A stretch of 64,000 nucleotides of DNA from positions 1 through 64,000 of the forward strand of contig NZ_WWDL01000026.1 in NCBI RefSeq assembly GCF_009848505.1, given 5' to 3'. The translations under genes and the position numbers were made by a program. Below, piece after piece: positions 19,189 through 28,499 of the stretch. The stretch comes from Muricoccus harenae (GTDB lineage: Bacteria > Pseudomonadota > Alphaproteobacteria > Acetobacterales > Acetobacteraceae). The notes below the pieces were generated by a model. That model saw only the letters and a program-made list of their open reading frames with translations. It searched no databases and was not told the origin of the DNA. The first letter of the stretch is position 1. Each line of letters starts with the position of its first letter.

Positions 19189-21069
19189 CTAGATGGCGAC
19201 ACGAACCCCAAGCTCGACCACACGGTCACTGGGGATACGGAAAAACTCAGTCGCCGGAACCGAGTTGCGCGACATGATGCCGAAGAGCCACTGCTGCCAT
19301 TTGGCCATCTTGGGCACGCTGGAGGCCACCACCGTCTCCCGGCCCAGGAAATAGGACGCCTGCATGGGCTCATAGTCCACACCCAGCTCCCGCAATCCCT
19401 CGAGTTCCCGGGGAATGTTCGGGCTCTCCTGGAAGCCGTAGCAGAGCGAAACGCGGTGGATGCCTGGTGCCAGCTCCTCCACGTTCCGGCGATCGGTGAC
19501 CTGCGGCACGTCCTGCACGCTCACAGTGACGAACAGCACGCGCTCATGCAGCACCTTGTTGTGCTTCAGGTTGTGCAGCAGCGCGTTGGGCACGTAATCG
19601 GCCTGGCTCGTCATGAACACCGCAATCCCCGGGACGCGGGTGGTGCGTGACTGGGGCAGCCGGGCCAGGAAGGACTTCAGCGGCAGGCTGTCCTGCCGGA
19701 AGCGGGCGAAGAGCAGGTCACGCCCGCGGCGCCAGGTCACCATCAGGGTGAAGAGCCCCCCGCCGAACACCAGCGGCACCCAGCCGCCATCCGGGATCTT
19801 CAGCACGTTGGAGATGAAGAAGGCGAGATCGAGCAGCAGGAGCGGCATGAACACTGCGATGACCAGCAACAGCGGCCAGCTAAAGGTCCGCCGAAAGACC
19901 AGCCCCGCCAGGACGGAGGTGGCGACGAAAGTACCAGTGACCGCGAGGCCATAGGCCGCCGCCAAGCTATCCGAATCGCGGAAGGCGATGACGAGGACGA
20001 GCACCCCGAGCAAAAGGGCAAAATTCACCTGGGGCATGTAAATCTGCCCCTCCTCCGTCTCGCTGGTGTGCTGCACGACGAGGCGCGGCATGAAGCCCAT
20101 CTGCACGCATTGCCGCGCGATCGAATAGGCGCCCGAGATCATCGCTTGGCTCGCGATGATGGTGGCCGCCGTCGCCAGGATCACCAGCGGCAGGCGCAGC
20201 CACTCCGGCGCCAGCAGGTAGAAAGGGTTCTCGAGCGCCGCGCGGTCCGACAGCATCAGCGCGCCCTGGCCCAGATAGTTCAGTGCCAAGGAGGGCAGCA
20301 CGAAGGCTATCCAGGCCAATTGGATCGGCCGCCGCCCGAAATGCCCCATATCCGCGTAGAGCGCCTCCGCCCCCGTCACCGCCAGCACCACGGAGCCGAG
20401 CGCGATGAAGGCCGCCAAGTGATAGGCGAAGGCGAATTGCACCGCATAATGCGGCGAGAGGGCGACGAGCACGCCCGGCTCACGCACCACCTCGATCAGC
20501 CCCAATAGCCCAATGACGCCGAACCAGACGACGGTGATCGGCCCGAAGACGGCGCCCATGCTGCCCGTGCCCCGGTATTGGAACAGGAACAGCGCGAGCA
20601 GCACGGCCACGGAGAGAGGAACGACAGCGCCTTCAAAGGCTGGGGAGATGATCTTCAGCCCCTCGATCGCAGACAGCACCGAGATAGCGGGGGTGATGAC
20701 GCCGTCACCGAAGAACAGGGCTGCACCCGCGATCCCCACCATGGCGATGGTGTAGCGGCCGCGCTCCGTCCGGGCGGCACGCTGGGCGAGGGCCATCAGG
20801 GCGAGGATGCCGCCCTCGCCCTTATTGTCTGCTCGCGTCACCAGCCAGACGTATTTCACCGTCACGACGATGATGAGCGACCAAAGGATAAGGCTGAGAA
20901 TCCCGAGGATCTCCCAGCGCTCCAAGCCATCGGAGGAGAAGTGCAGCAGGGCCGCCCGCATGGAGTAGAGCGGGCTGGTGCCGATGTCGCCATAGACGAT
21001 GCCGAGCACGCCCAGCAGAACGGCCGCGTTGACCGGCTGCCGATCGCCATTCTTGGCCTGGGGTGTCAC
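19189..21069 (-). CDS. kup: Low-affinity potassium transporter, KUP family
   Basis: K+/H+ symporter of the inner membrane, 626 residues from the start chosen (E. coli Kup has 622). [12 protein letters not shown] near residue 25 is the hallmark KUP motif. [18 protein letters not shown] and about twelve hydrophobic helices follow, then a C-terminal cytosolic domain of ~170 residues containing [21 protein letters not shown]. The frame is open to TTG 21129, but GTG 21069 gives the family-typical N-terminal length; neither has a strong Shine-Dalgarno, so the start is uncertain by 20 residues. The following small gene may share its transcript. Confidence 0.93.
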   Translation of the reverse strand: MTPQAKNGDRQPVNAAVLLGVLGIVYGDIGTSPLYSMRAALLHFSSDGLERWEILGILSLILWSLIIVVTVKYVWLVTRADNKGEGGILALMALAQRAARTERGRYTIAMVGIAGAALFFGDGVITPAISVLSAIEGLKIISPAFEGAVVPLSVAVLLALFLFQYRGTGSMGAVFGPITVVWFGVIGLLGLIEVVREPGVLVALSPHYAVQFAFAYHLAAFIALGSVVLAVTGAEALYADMGHFGRRPIQLAWIAFVLPSLALNYLGQGALMLSDRAALENPFYLLAPEWLRLPLVILATAATIIASQAMISGAYSIARQCVQMGFMPRLVVQHTSETEEGQIYMPQVNFALLLGVLVLVIAFRDSDSLAAAYGLAVTGTFVATSVLAGLVFRRTFSWPLLLVIAVFMPLLLLDLAFFISNVLKIPDGGWVPLVFGGGLFTLMVTWRRGRDLLFARFRQDSLPLKSFLARLPQSRTTRVPGIAVFMTSQADYVPNALLHNLKHNKVLHERVLFVTVSVQDVPQVTDRRNVEELAPGIHRVSLCYGFQESPNIPRELEGLRELGVDYEPMQASYFLGRETVVASSVPKMAKWQQWLFGIMSRNSVPATEFFRIPSDRVVELGVRVAI

Positions 21070-21204
21070 GTCCGTCGCCCACGATGGTTGGTGGGCGGCG
21101 GCATAGGTCCACCGGCCCGGACGCTGCAACCCCCGTCCATGCCCCTCGGTTGCAAGTCCGACATGCGTTTGTGGCCGGAACGAGCCGCTGATTAACCCTG
21201 CGGC

Positions 21205-21999
21205 TCAGTGCCCGCGCAGGATCTGCGAGAGGAAGGCCTTGAAGCGATCGGTGGAGGGGTTGTTGAAGACCTGCTCCGGCACGCCCTGCTCCACCACCTC
21301 GCCGCGGTCCATGAACACCACCCGGTCGGCCACCTGGCGGGCGAAGCCCATCTCATGGGTCACGCAGATCATGGTCATGCCGTCTTCAGCGAGGCTGACC
21401 ATGGTGTCCAGCACCTCCTTGATCATCTCGGGATCGAGGGCGGAGGTCGGCTCGTCGAAGAGCATGATCTTCGGCTGCATGCACAGCGCGCGGGCAATCG
21501 CCACGCGCTGCTGCTGCCCGCCGGAAAGCTGTCCGGGGTACTTCCCCGCCTGCTCCGGGATCTTCACCCGGTTCAGGTAGTGCATCGCCAGCTCCTCGGC
21601 CTGCTTCTTCGGCGTGCGGCGGACCCAGATCGGGGCGAGGGTGCAGTTCTCGAGAATGGTCAGGTGCGGGAAGAGATTGAAGGACTGGAATACCATCCCA
21701 ACCTCGCGCCGGATCGCGTCCAGCGCCCGCACGTCGTCGGTCAGCTCGGTGCCGTCCACGACGATCCGGCCTTCCTGGTGCTGCTCCAGGCGATTGATGC
21801 AGCGAATCATGGTGGACTTGCCGGACCCGGAGGGGCCGCAGACCACGACGCGCTCCCCGGTCGCCACCTGCAGCGAGATGTCACGCAGCACGTGCATCGC
21901 GCCGTACCATTTGTTGACCTTGTCCAGCAGGATGGCCGGGGGCGCATCCGTCCGGATGGAGGATGCGACGGAGGGGCCTTCGGCGAGGGCGGCACTCAT
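21205..21999 (-). CDS. aapP: General L-amino acid ABC transporter ATPase
   Basis: ATPase of the AapJQMP polar amino-acid importer; 264 residues. Walker A is GPSGSGKST near residue 54, the Q-loop is in [14 protein letters not shown], the signature is LSGGQQQR, Walker B is [14 protein letters not shown] and the H-loop His is in [11 protein letters not shown] 21999 is chosen over the longer frame because it begins the conserved region and sits 23 nt after aapM. The stop codon is embedded in a 7-bp stem (21182-21206) without a T-run, a weak end-of-operon signal. Confidence 0.94.
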   Translation of the reverse strand: MSAALAEGPSVASSIRTDAPPAILLDKVNKWYGAMHVLRDISLQVATGERVVVCGPSGSGKSTMIRCINRLEQHQEGRIVVDGTELTDDVRALDAIRREVGMVFQSFNLFPHLTILENCTLAPIWVRRTPKKQAEELAMHYLNRVKIPEQAGKYPGQLSGGQQQRVAIARALCMQPKIMLFDEPTSALDPEMIKEVLDTMVSLAEDGMTMICVTHEMGFARQVADRVVFMDRGEVVEQGVPEQVFNNPSTDRFKAFLSQILRGH

Positions 22000-22022
22000 G
22001 GCGTGATCCTTTCGTCCGGGAT

Positions 22023-23165
22023 TCAGCGTGCCCGGTGGCGGTTCAGATCCGCCTCCAGGTTCTGACTGTAGCGGGACATGGCGAAGCAATAGACGAAGTA
22101 GATGCAGGAAACGGCGATGTAGACCTCGATGCCGAAGCCCTGCCAGGCCGGTTCCACAATCGCCGTCTTGCCAGCGGTCAGCAGGTCGAAGATGCCGATG
22201 ATCAGCACCAGCGACGTGTCCTTGAAGAAGCCGATGAAGGTGTTCACCAGCGGCGGAATCACCAACCGCAGTGCCTGCGGCAGTATGATGAAGCCGGTCT
22301 TCTGCCAGTAGGAGAGGCCGAGCGCTTCGGCTGCCTCATACTGTCCCTTCGGAAGGGCCTGCAGGCCACCGCGCACCACCTCGGCGAGATAGGCGCCGGC
22401 GAAGAGAATCACGGCCACCTGGGCGCGCAGCAGCTTGTCAATATTCACCCCTTCCGGAAGGAAGAGCGGGAACATCACGCTGGCCATGAAGAGCAGGGAG
22501 ATCAGCGGCACGCCGCGGATCAGCTCCACATAGGCGATGCAGAGGATGCGGATCGCCGGCATGGATGAGCGCCGGCCGAGGGCGACGAGAATGGCCAGCG
22601 GAAAGGCGAAGGCAAGGCCGAAGGTGGCGAGGATGAGCGTAATCGGCAGCCCACCCCAGCGCTCCTGCGGCACGTAGGAAAGGCCGAAGACGCCGCCCCA
22701 CATCAGCACGCCGATCAGCACCAGCGTCAGGGCCCAGACGATCGCCAGCTCCCAGCGCCAGAAGCGCCGCATGGCGGAGACGACGTAGAGCGCGGTGAAC
22801 AGCACGCAGACCAGCGCCGGGCGCCAGTGCTCCTCATAGGGATAGGTGCCGAAGAGGATGAAGCGGTGCTTTTCCGTGATCACTGCCCAGCAGGCGCCAG
22901 GATTGGCGGAATTCTTCAGCGCGCGGCAGGCCTGGGTCTGGTTGTTCTCGACGGACCAGATCGCATTGATGAAGGCCCAGTCCACGAAGCCCATGGCCCA
23001 GCGCACGAGGAAATAGGCCACCACCAGCGTCACCGCCGTGTTCAGCCAGGAGGAGAAGAGATTGGCCCGCAGCCAGGCGACCGGCCCCGTGGTGAGGGCG
23101 GGCGGATGGCGCGGCACCGCCTCCGGCACGCCGGCGGCGGAGGTGTTGAGAGGAATGTCGCTCAT
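22023..23165 (-). CDS. aapM: General L-amino acid ABC transporter permease M
   Basis: Inner-membrane subunit, 380 residues, longer than HisM-type permeases because AapM/AapQ have extra N-terminal helices and a periplasmic insert ([20 protein letters not shown] with two Cys). The C-terminal HisM domain has the EAA loop around [19 protein letters not shown] and ends with [19 protein letters not shown], typical of amino-acid permeases. It partners AapQ in a heterodimeric channel; the spacing of 14 nt to aapQ and 23 nt to aapP supports one operon. Confidence 0.94.
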   Translation of the reverse strand: MSDIPLNTSAAGVPEAVPRHPPALTTGPVAWLRANLFSSWLNTAVTLVVAYFLVRWAMGFVDWAFINAIWSVENNQTQACRALKNSANPGACWAVITEKHRFILFGTYPYEEHWRPALVCVLFTALYVVSAMRRFWRWELAIVWALTLVLIGVLMWGGVFGLSYVPQERWGGLPITLILATFGLAFAFPLAILVALGRRSSMPAIRILCIAYVELIRGVPLISLLFMASVMFPLFLPEGVNIDKLLRAQVAVILFAGAYLAEVVRGGLQALPKGQYEAAEALGLSYWQKTGFIILPQALRLVIPPLVNTFIGFFKDTSLVLIIGIFDLLTAGKTAIVEPAWQGFGIEVYIAVSCIYFVYCFAMSRYSQNLEADLNRHRAR

Positions 23166-23179
23166 CTGCGTTGCTCCCC

Positions 23180-24382
23180 TCAGCGCTCAACCAGCGCGAT
23201 GCGGTTGTTGTACCAGTTCATGAAGAGGCTGATGGACAGAGAGATGGTCAGGTAGACCAGCATGATGATGGCAATGCCCTCGATCGCCTGGCCGGTCTGG
23301 TTAAGGGTCGTGTTCGCGATGCTGACGATGTCCTGGTAGCCGATGGCGACAGCCAGGGACGAGTTCTTCGTCAGGTTCAGATACTGGCTGGTCATGGGCG
23401 GCACGATCACACGCAGCGCCTGGGGCAGAACGATCTGCCGCAGCACCACGCCGGGCCGCAGCCCAAGGGCCTGCGCCGCCTCCCACTGCCCATGCGGCAC
23501 GGCCAGGATGCCGGCGCGCACGATCTCGGCGATGAAGCCGGCAGTGTAGGTAACCAACCCGATCAGCAGCGCGAAGTATTCCGGGCTGACCGTCATGCCG
23601 CCCTGGAAGTTGAAGCCGCGCAGCGCCGGCCAGGTGACGCCGGTGGGGGCACCCCCCGCAATCCAGGCTAGCACCGGCAGGCCGATCAGGAAGCCAATGG
23701 CGGCAGGCCAGACCCGGCGCGGCTGCCCGTCAGCGAACTGCTTGCGCCGCATCGCCTTGGCATAGAGCCAGGTGAAGAAGCAACCCGCCACGAAGGCGAG
23801 CAGCGCCCAGCTATGCCCGGCTTCCCAATCGAGAAACGGCAGCTTCAGCCCACGGTTGGAGAGGAACACCCCGGCCACCGGGTTCAACGCCTGCCGCGGC
23901 GCCGGAAGCCCCTGCAGGATGGTGTACCAGAACAGCAGCTGCAGCAGCAGCGGGATGTCGCGGATCACCTCGACATAGACAGCCGCGATCTTCGCCAGCA
24001 GCCAGTTCTTCGAAAGCCGCGCGATGCCGATCAGCGTACCGAAGATCGTGGCCAGCACGATGCCGATGACCGCGACCTTCAACGTGTTCAGCACGCCGAC
24101 CGTCAGCGCGCGCAGATAGGTGCTGGCCGGCGTGTACTCGATCAGTGACTCGCCGATCGGCAGCCCCGCCTCACGCTGCAGGAAGCCGAAGCCCGTCGCG
24201 ATCCGGCGGACTTCCAGATTGTGCTGCGTGTTGCGCACCAGCCACCAGACGACGGCAACCACGGCTCCGACGATCAGCAACTGCCATATGACGGCGCGCA
24301 CCCGCTCATCCGCCCAGGACAGGCGGAGCCTTTTCTTCGGGGGGGTGCGGAGGTGCCGCGGGTCGGTGGCAGTCTGCGACAT
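23180..24382 (-). CDS. aapQ: General L-amino acid ABC transporter permease Q
   Basis: 400-residue permease paired with AapM. It has N-terminal helix LLIVGAVVAVVWWLVRN, the segment TFGTLIGIARLSKNWLLAKI, an extra region with GGMTVSPEYFALLIGLVTYT, and the EAA loop at QWEAAQALGLRPGVVLRQIV, then MTSQYLNLTKNSSLAVAIGY, a diagnostic C-terminal motif. ATG 24382 lies downstream of a strong inter-cistronic hairpin that separates it from aapJ. Confidence 0.94.
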   Translation of the reverse strand: MSQTATDPRHLRTPPKKRLRLSWADERVRAVIWQLLIVGAVVAVVWWLVRNTQHNLEVRRIATGFGFLQREAGLPIGESLIEYTPASTYLRALTVGVLNTLKVAVIGIVLATIFGTLIGIARLSKNWLLAKIAAVYVEVIRDIPLLLQLLFWYTILQGLPAPRQALNPVAGVFLSNRGLKLPFLDWEAGHSWALLAFVAGCFFTWLYAKAMRRKQFADGQPRRVWPAAIGFLIGLPVLAWIAGGAPTGVTWPALRGFNFQGGMTVSPEYFALLIGLVTYTAGFIAEIVRAGILAVPHGQWEAAQALGLRPGVVLRQIVLPQALRVIVPPMTSQYLNLTKNSSLAVAIGYQDIVSIANTTLNQTGQAIEGIAIIMLVYLTISLSISLFMNWYNNRIALVER

Positions 24383-24420
24383 CCGGTGAGGCCTCGATTC
24401 TTGCTCTTCAGTCGTCAGGT

Positions 24421-24447
24421 CGAGGGGGCCTGCAGGAGGCCCCCTCG
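24421..24447 (-). promoter_or_regulatory. Strong stem-loop between aapJ and aapQ
   Basis: A perfect 11-bp inverted repeat (CGAGGGGGCCT / AGGCCCCCTCG) with a 5-nt loop sits 9 nt after the aapJ stop. No T-run follows, so it is unlikely to be a full terminator. Stem-loops in this position after binding-protein genes are known to protect the upstream mRNA and give an excess of binding protein over permease; that role here is inferred. Confidence 0.5.
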
Positions 24448-24455
24448 GTCAGGGA

Positions 24456-25520
24456 TCAGCGGAAGGGCATCGCGTATTGCAGGCCGCCCGGCGTGGTCCA
24501 GAGCGCGTTCGGGCCGCGCTGGATGCCGATCGGCTGCAGATGGCGGGCGAAGATTTCGCCGTAATTGCCCGTCGCCTTGATGACGTTCACGGCCCAGTTG
24601 GGCGACACGCCGAGCATCTGCCCGAGTTCGCCGTTCTTGCCCAGCATGCGCTGAACGTCGGGCCGGGGGTCGTTGCCCGCCTTCTCCGCGACATTCGCCT
24701 GGGTGATGCCCATCTCCTCGGCGCCCACAAGCGCGAAGTGCACCCAGCGGATGAGGTCGGCGTAACGCTGGTCGCCATGACGCACCAGCGGGCCAAGCGG
24801 CTCCTTCGAGATCACGTCCGGCAGGATCGTGTGCTCGGCCGGGTTGGGCTGGCTGGAGCGCGTCGAAGCCAGGCCCGACACGTCGGTGGTATAGGCGTCG
24901 CAGCGGCCGGAGGCATAGGCGCCGACAACCTCTTCCACGCGCTCGATCACCACGGGGGTGAAGCGCACGTTGTTGGCGCGGGCCCAGTCGGTCAGATTCT
25001 GCTCGGTGGTGGTGCCGGGCTGGACGCAGATCGTCGCGCCCTGCAGCTCCTTCGCGGTCTTCACGCCGGTCGAGGTCTTCACCATGAAGCCCTGGCCGTC
25101 ATAGAAGTTCACGCCGACGAAATCGAGACCCAGGCTCGTATCTCGCGACAGCGTCCAGGTCGTGTTGCGGGCGAGAAGATCGACCTCGCCGGACTGCAAC
25201 GCGGTGAAGCGGCTTTGCGCCGTGGTGGGCACGTAGCGCACCTTGCTCGGGTCGCCGAAGATGGCGGCCGCCACGGCGCGGCAATATTCCACGTCGAAGC
25301 CGCGCCACACGCCCTGGCTGTCCGGCTGGGCAAAACCCGCGAGACCCGTGTTCACGCCGCAAACAAGCGTTCCGCGCGCCTTGATCGCATCCAGGATCGA
25401 GGAGCCGGCCGCCGGAGCCTGTGCGGCCGCGGGACCCGCGCCGAGCGAGGTCACGGCAACAGCTCCGAGAACACCACCTAGGAAGCCAAGCATCCTGCGC
25501 CGCATGGGCTGCATCGTCAT
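24456..25520 (-). CDS. aapJ: General L-amino acid ABC transporter binding protein
   Basis: Periplasmic binding protein, 354 residues, first gene of aapJQMP. The signal peptide runs to about AAAQAPA near residue 35. The mature protein starts SSILDAIKARGTLVCGVNTG and contains QPDSQGVWRGFDVEYCRAVA, FTALQSGEVDLLARNTTWTL and ATICVQPGTTTEQNLTDWAR, which are AapJ/BztA signatures. I chose ATG 25520 because GGGAGAG lies 3 nt upstream; the ATG at 25541 lacks such a site. It binds a broad range of polar amino acids in characterised homologues. Confidence 0.94.
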   Translation of the reverse strand: MTMQPMRRRMLGFLGGVLGAVAVTSLGAGPAAAQAPAAGSSILDAIKARGTLVCGVNTGLAGFAQPDSQGVWRGFDVEYCRAVAAAIFGDPSKVRYVPTTAQSRFTALQSGEVDLLARNTTWTLSRDTSLGLDFVGVNFYDGQGFMVKTSTGVKTAKELQGATICVQPGTTTEQNLTDWARANNVRFTPVVIERVEEVVGAYASGRCDAYTTDVSGLASTRSSQPNPAEHTILPDVISKEPLGPLVRHGDQRYADLIRWVHFALVGAEEMGITQANVAEKAGNDPRPDVQRMLGKNGELGQMLGVSPNWAVNVIKATGNYGEIFARHLQPIGIQRGPNALWTTPGGLQYAMPFR

Positions 25521-25880
25521 CAATCTCTCCCTGAGTCTCAATTTGGAAACCCGTCCTCATGCTGCGCCAGGGTTGTGCCTGGATCAATGCGGTATTGCGT
25601 AGACCGCAATGCACGCCCTTACCCGGCCCGCAGGCTGATCGCAAATCCCCACCGGTGGGGCTGCTTCCCCATGATTTCGGATGCTACAAAAACAGCGTCG
25701 GGCATCTCGGCGCATGGCTAGGCAAGCTTCGTGCCGCAGGGCTCGTATTCAGTCGCCCACGATTCGCCCCATGGACGCACGGAGACATCCTGGCCTTCAC
25801 TGCATGCCACTGGGGTGGATCCCCAGCAGCCTGAGGCAGCACCCGGGCAGGAAGTCAGGCCCGCGAACCGCCCCGGACGG
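25521..25880. promoter_or_regulatory. 360-nt intergenic region upstream of aapJ
   Basis: No credible gene. It should hold the aapJ promoter on the minus strand and the 3' end of the phosphotransfer-like gene. Visible structure: ATTGCG-N5-CGCAAT (25594-25610), about 75-90 nt before the aapJ start, overlapping a second imperfect repeat of the same half-site (CAAT-N5-ATTG from 25586); a perfect 14-bp palindrome CCCCACCGGTGGGG (25647-25660); and a 6-bp stem CTGGGG/CCCCAG (25810-25826) without T-run. The first could be an operator. I could not find a convincing sigma-54 or sigma-70 promoter. Confidence 0.4.
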
Positions 25881-26441
25881 TCAGCCGGGCGGAAGGGTGA
25901 TCGCCACCCCCTCCCCCTCCGGCTCCATGGCCGCGCCCAGGGATTCGAACGCATGCCGCGCGTCGTCCGGGAGTGCCCAGGGTATCACCAAGCGGGCGCC
26001 ATCCAGCCTCAGGGGCGGGCGAGGCCCCGGCGGCAATCCGGCGGCTCCCGAGGCGCTCAGGATCAGCGCCCCTTCCAGGGCTGGCGACCGGCGCTCGATC
26101 ACGGCGCTGCCCAGCGTCCGCACCTCCACCGGCCCAGCCGCGGCGAGCGACAGCAGCGGCAGCAATTCCTGCAACAGCCGCGCCGCCGGCGCGGGACGCA
26201 CGCCCTCCTCGCGTCCCAGGGCCAGGAAGCCGCGGGCCAGATGGTCATAATCCATCGCCGCCTCCCGGGCACGGGCGACCTGCTTCGTCACCCGCTCGCC
26301 CTCCGGCAGCCGCGGCAGGGCGGCGTCCAGATTAGCGGTCAGGACCATGGAGAGATTGTTCACGGCGTGACGCACCGGGCGCAGGAGCAGGGCCATGGCC
26401 TGCTCGGCCGCCCGACCATGGGGTGGCTTCCCCTCCGACAT
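25881..26441 (-). CDS. Histidine-phosphotransfer-like protein with degenerate ATPase domain
   Basis: 186 residues, cytoplasmic. Residues about 18-75 form two helices with an H-box-like sequence LRPVRHAVNNLSMVLTANLD (candidate phospho-His at H25), resembling the dimerisation domain of FixL-type kinases (HDFNNLL). The second half has the size of a histidine-kinase ATPase domain but shows none of the N, G1 or G2 boxes. This architecture recalls the ChpT phosphotransferase of alphaproteobacteria, without clear identity. ATG 26441 is chosen since it starts 37 nt after the PBP stop; the longer frame overlaps the PBP gene. Probably cotranscribed with the PBP. Confidence 0.6.
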   Translation of the reverse strand: MSEGKPPHGRAAEQAMALLLRPVRHAVNNLSMVLTANLDAALPRLPEGERVTKQVARAREAAMDYDHLARGFLALGREEGVRPAPAARLLQELLPLLSLAAAGPVEVRTLGSAVIERRSPALEGALILSASGAAGLPPGPRPPLRLDGARLVIPWALPDDARHAFESLGAAMEPEGEGVAITLPPG

Positions 26442-26478
26442 CAGGCGGCACCTCCGGGCAATTGCGGCAAGCTCGTCC

Positions 26479-28383
26479 TCATCGGGGAAGCCCCTCCAGG
26501 ATATCGTGGAACAGGCGGGCAGGCAGCGTGCCGCCGCGCACGTCGTCCATGGGCGTCGCGTCGTCATTGCCCAGCCACACGCCTATAACGGTGCCGCCGG
26601 CGAAACCGACGAACCAGGCATCGCGGGAATCCTGCGTCGTGCCCGTCTTGCCGGCGGCGCCCCGGCCAGGAACCGCCGCGGCGCGGCCGGAGCCGCGTGA
26701 AACCACCGCCTCCATCATGCGGCGGATCGCCAGGGCATCGTCAGGCTGCACCGCCCGGACGGGGGCGGCGTTGCCGGCGGGCAGGGCGCGCCCCTCGGCC
26801 CGGACGGCGCCGATCCCATGCGGCGTCACCCGCATTCCGCCATTGGCGAAGGTGGCATAGGCCGCGGCCAGTTCCAGCAGGCTCGCCTCCCCGGTGCCGA
26901 GGGCGATGGTCGCATCCTTCGGGAAAGGCCCGGCCAGCCCCAGCCGGCGCGCAACCGCCGCCGCCTCCCGCGCTCCGCCGGCTCGCGCCAGCACGCGCAC
27001 GGCGGCGGTGTTCACGCTATGGGCGAAGGCCTCGTCCAACGGCAGGTCGCCCCGCGCGCGCCAGTTGCCGTTGCCCGGCGACCAGCGCCCGAGGGTAATC
27101 GGCGCGTCGGACACCGTCGATTCCGGATGAAGCCCATGCTCCAGCGCCGCGAGATAAACGAAGGGCTTGAAGACCGATCCAGGCTGCCGCCGCGCCGAAA
27201 CGGCCCGATTGAAGGCGCTGCGCCGGTAGTCCCGCCCACCCGCCATGGCCCAAACCGCGCCCGTCGCGACATCCATCACCACCACGGCGCCCTGCCCTAC
27301 ATCGGCCGCCGCGCCGGGCCCGGCGAGCAGCGCCTCCAGCTTCGCCTCCACCAGCGCCTGCACCCGCAGGTCCAGCGTGGTCCGCAGCGTCAGGTCGGCG
27401 GAGCCCGGGAAGCGGGCGGCGAGGTCCTCGTTCACCCAGTCGGCGAACCAGCCGGAATCGCGGGAAGGGCGCGGGGGGAAGGCGATCCGCTCGGCCTCGG
27501 CAGCAGCCTGTGCCTCCGTCAGCGCACCGGTCGCGGCCATGGCGCGCAGCACCTCCGCCCCGCGCTCCGCCGCTGCCACGGGATTGGCGCGCGGGTTGTA
27601 GCGGGAGGGGGCGCGCGGCAGCCCCGCCAGCACCGCCGACTGCCAGATCGCCAGCCGCCGCGCCGGCACACCGAAATAAAGCCGCGCCGCCGCATCCACC
27701 CCATAGGCCCCGGCGCCGAGATAGACACGGTTGAGGTAGATCTCGAGCAGCTGGTCCTTGGTGAAGCGGCTCTCCAGCCAGAGCGCCAGCATCGCCTCCT
27801 GCACCTTGCGGCGATAGGAGCGCTCGGGCGTCAGGAACAGGTTCTTGGCCAACTGCTGCGTCAGGGTCGATCCGCCCTGGGCCACGCGGCCCATGGTCAG
27901 GTTCACCCAGGCGGCACGCAGCAGCCCGATCGGATCTAGGCCGAAATGGTCGCGGAAGCGTCGGTCCTCGATCACCAGCACGGCGGTGGGCAGGTGAATC
28001 GGCACGTCCCGCAGCCGCACCGTCTCGCCATACAGGTCGCCGCTGGTGGAAAGCAGGCGACCATCCGCCGCCTCGAGGGTCACGGAGGGGCGGCGCGTCG
28101 TCTCCAGCGCCGCCTCCGGCCGCGGCAGGTCCCAGGCGAAGAGAAGCAGCAGAAGCCCAAGGGCCAGCCCGCCCCAAACCGTTCCGATCAGCGACCAGGC
28201 GGCGATCCGGCGCGCCAGGCGCCGCCGCGCCTTCACGGCGGGCCCTGCGGCCGGCGGGGAGGCGGGCGGCTGGGTACGCGGGGCGACGCCGGGCCTCGCG
28301 CGCGGCCGCGCCGGGCGCGGAGGCGTCGCGCTGCGCGTCGTCACTGCGGTTGGGGCCCTGGACATGGAGGCTACGCTTAACAT
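26479..28383 (-). CDS. Bifunctional penicillin-binding protein, class A (PBP1-like)
   Basis: Peptidoglycan glycosyltransferase/transpeptidase anchored by one helix (SLIGTVWGGLALGLLLLLFAW); about 634 residues. An Ala/Pro/Arg-rich cytoplasmic N-terminus precedes it. The GT51 domain has EDRRFRDHFGLDP with the catalytic Glu and GGSTLTQQLAKNLFL. The transpeptidase has SVFK (SxxK, in RQPGSVFKPF), SVN (SxN) and KTGTT (KTG). All catalytic boxes are present. It is shorter than E. coli PBP1a and lacks the OB insert, closer to small PBP1A/2D types. The start is ATG 28383 or ATG 28365; weak GAGG favours the former. Divergent from the M20 gene. Confidence 0.9.
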   Translation of the reverse strand: MLSVASMSRAPTAVTTRSATPPRPARPRARPGVAPRTQPPASPPAAGPAVKARRRLARRIAAWSLIGTVWGGLALGLLLLLFAWDLPRPEAALETTRRPSVTLEAADGRLLSTSGDLYGETVRLRDVPIHLPTAVLVIEDRRFRDHFGLDPIGLLRAAWVNLTMGRVAQGGSTLTQQLAKNLFLTPERSYRRKVQEAMLALWLESRFTKDQLLEIYLNRVYLGAGAYGVDAAARLYFGVPARRLAIWQSAVLAGLPRAPSRYNPRANPVAAAERGAEVLRAMAATGALTEAQAAAEAERIAFPPRPSRDSGWFADWVNEDLAARFPGSADLTLRTTLDLRVQALVEAKLEALLAGPGAAADVGQGAVVVMDVATGAVWAMAGGRDYRRSAFNRAVSARRQPGSVFKPFVYLAALEHGLHPESTVSDAPITLGRWSPGNGNWRARGDLPLDEAFAHSVNTAAVRVLARAGGAREAAAVARRLGLAGPFPKDATIALGTGEASLLELAAAYATFANGGMRVTPHGIGAVRAEGRALPAGNAAPVRAVQPDDALAIRRMMEAVVSRGSGRAAAVPGRGAAGKTGTTQDSRDAWFVGFAGGTVIGVWLGNDDATPMDDVRGGTLPARLFHDILEGLPR

Positions 28384-28499
28384 GGCTCGGCCAACCTCGC
28401 ATCTGCGGCCGGTGGCGGGATTCACGACGCCGCCGATCCCTCCTAGGCTCCGCGCACGGCCCGCCTTGATCCGCGTGCCGAGAGGAGCGATGCGCCGCG

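Noticed and set aside
21182-21206. Stem GAGCCGC/GCGGCTC at the aapP stop as terminator
   Set aside because: 11-nt loop, 7-bp stem and no T-run; mentioned in the gene entry but not annotated as a terminator.
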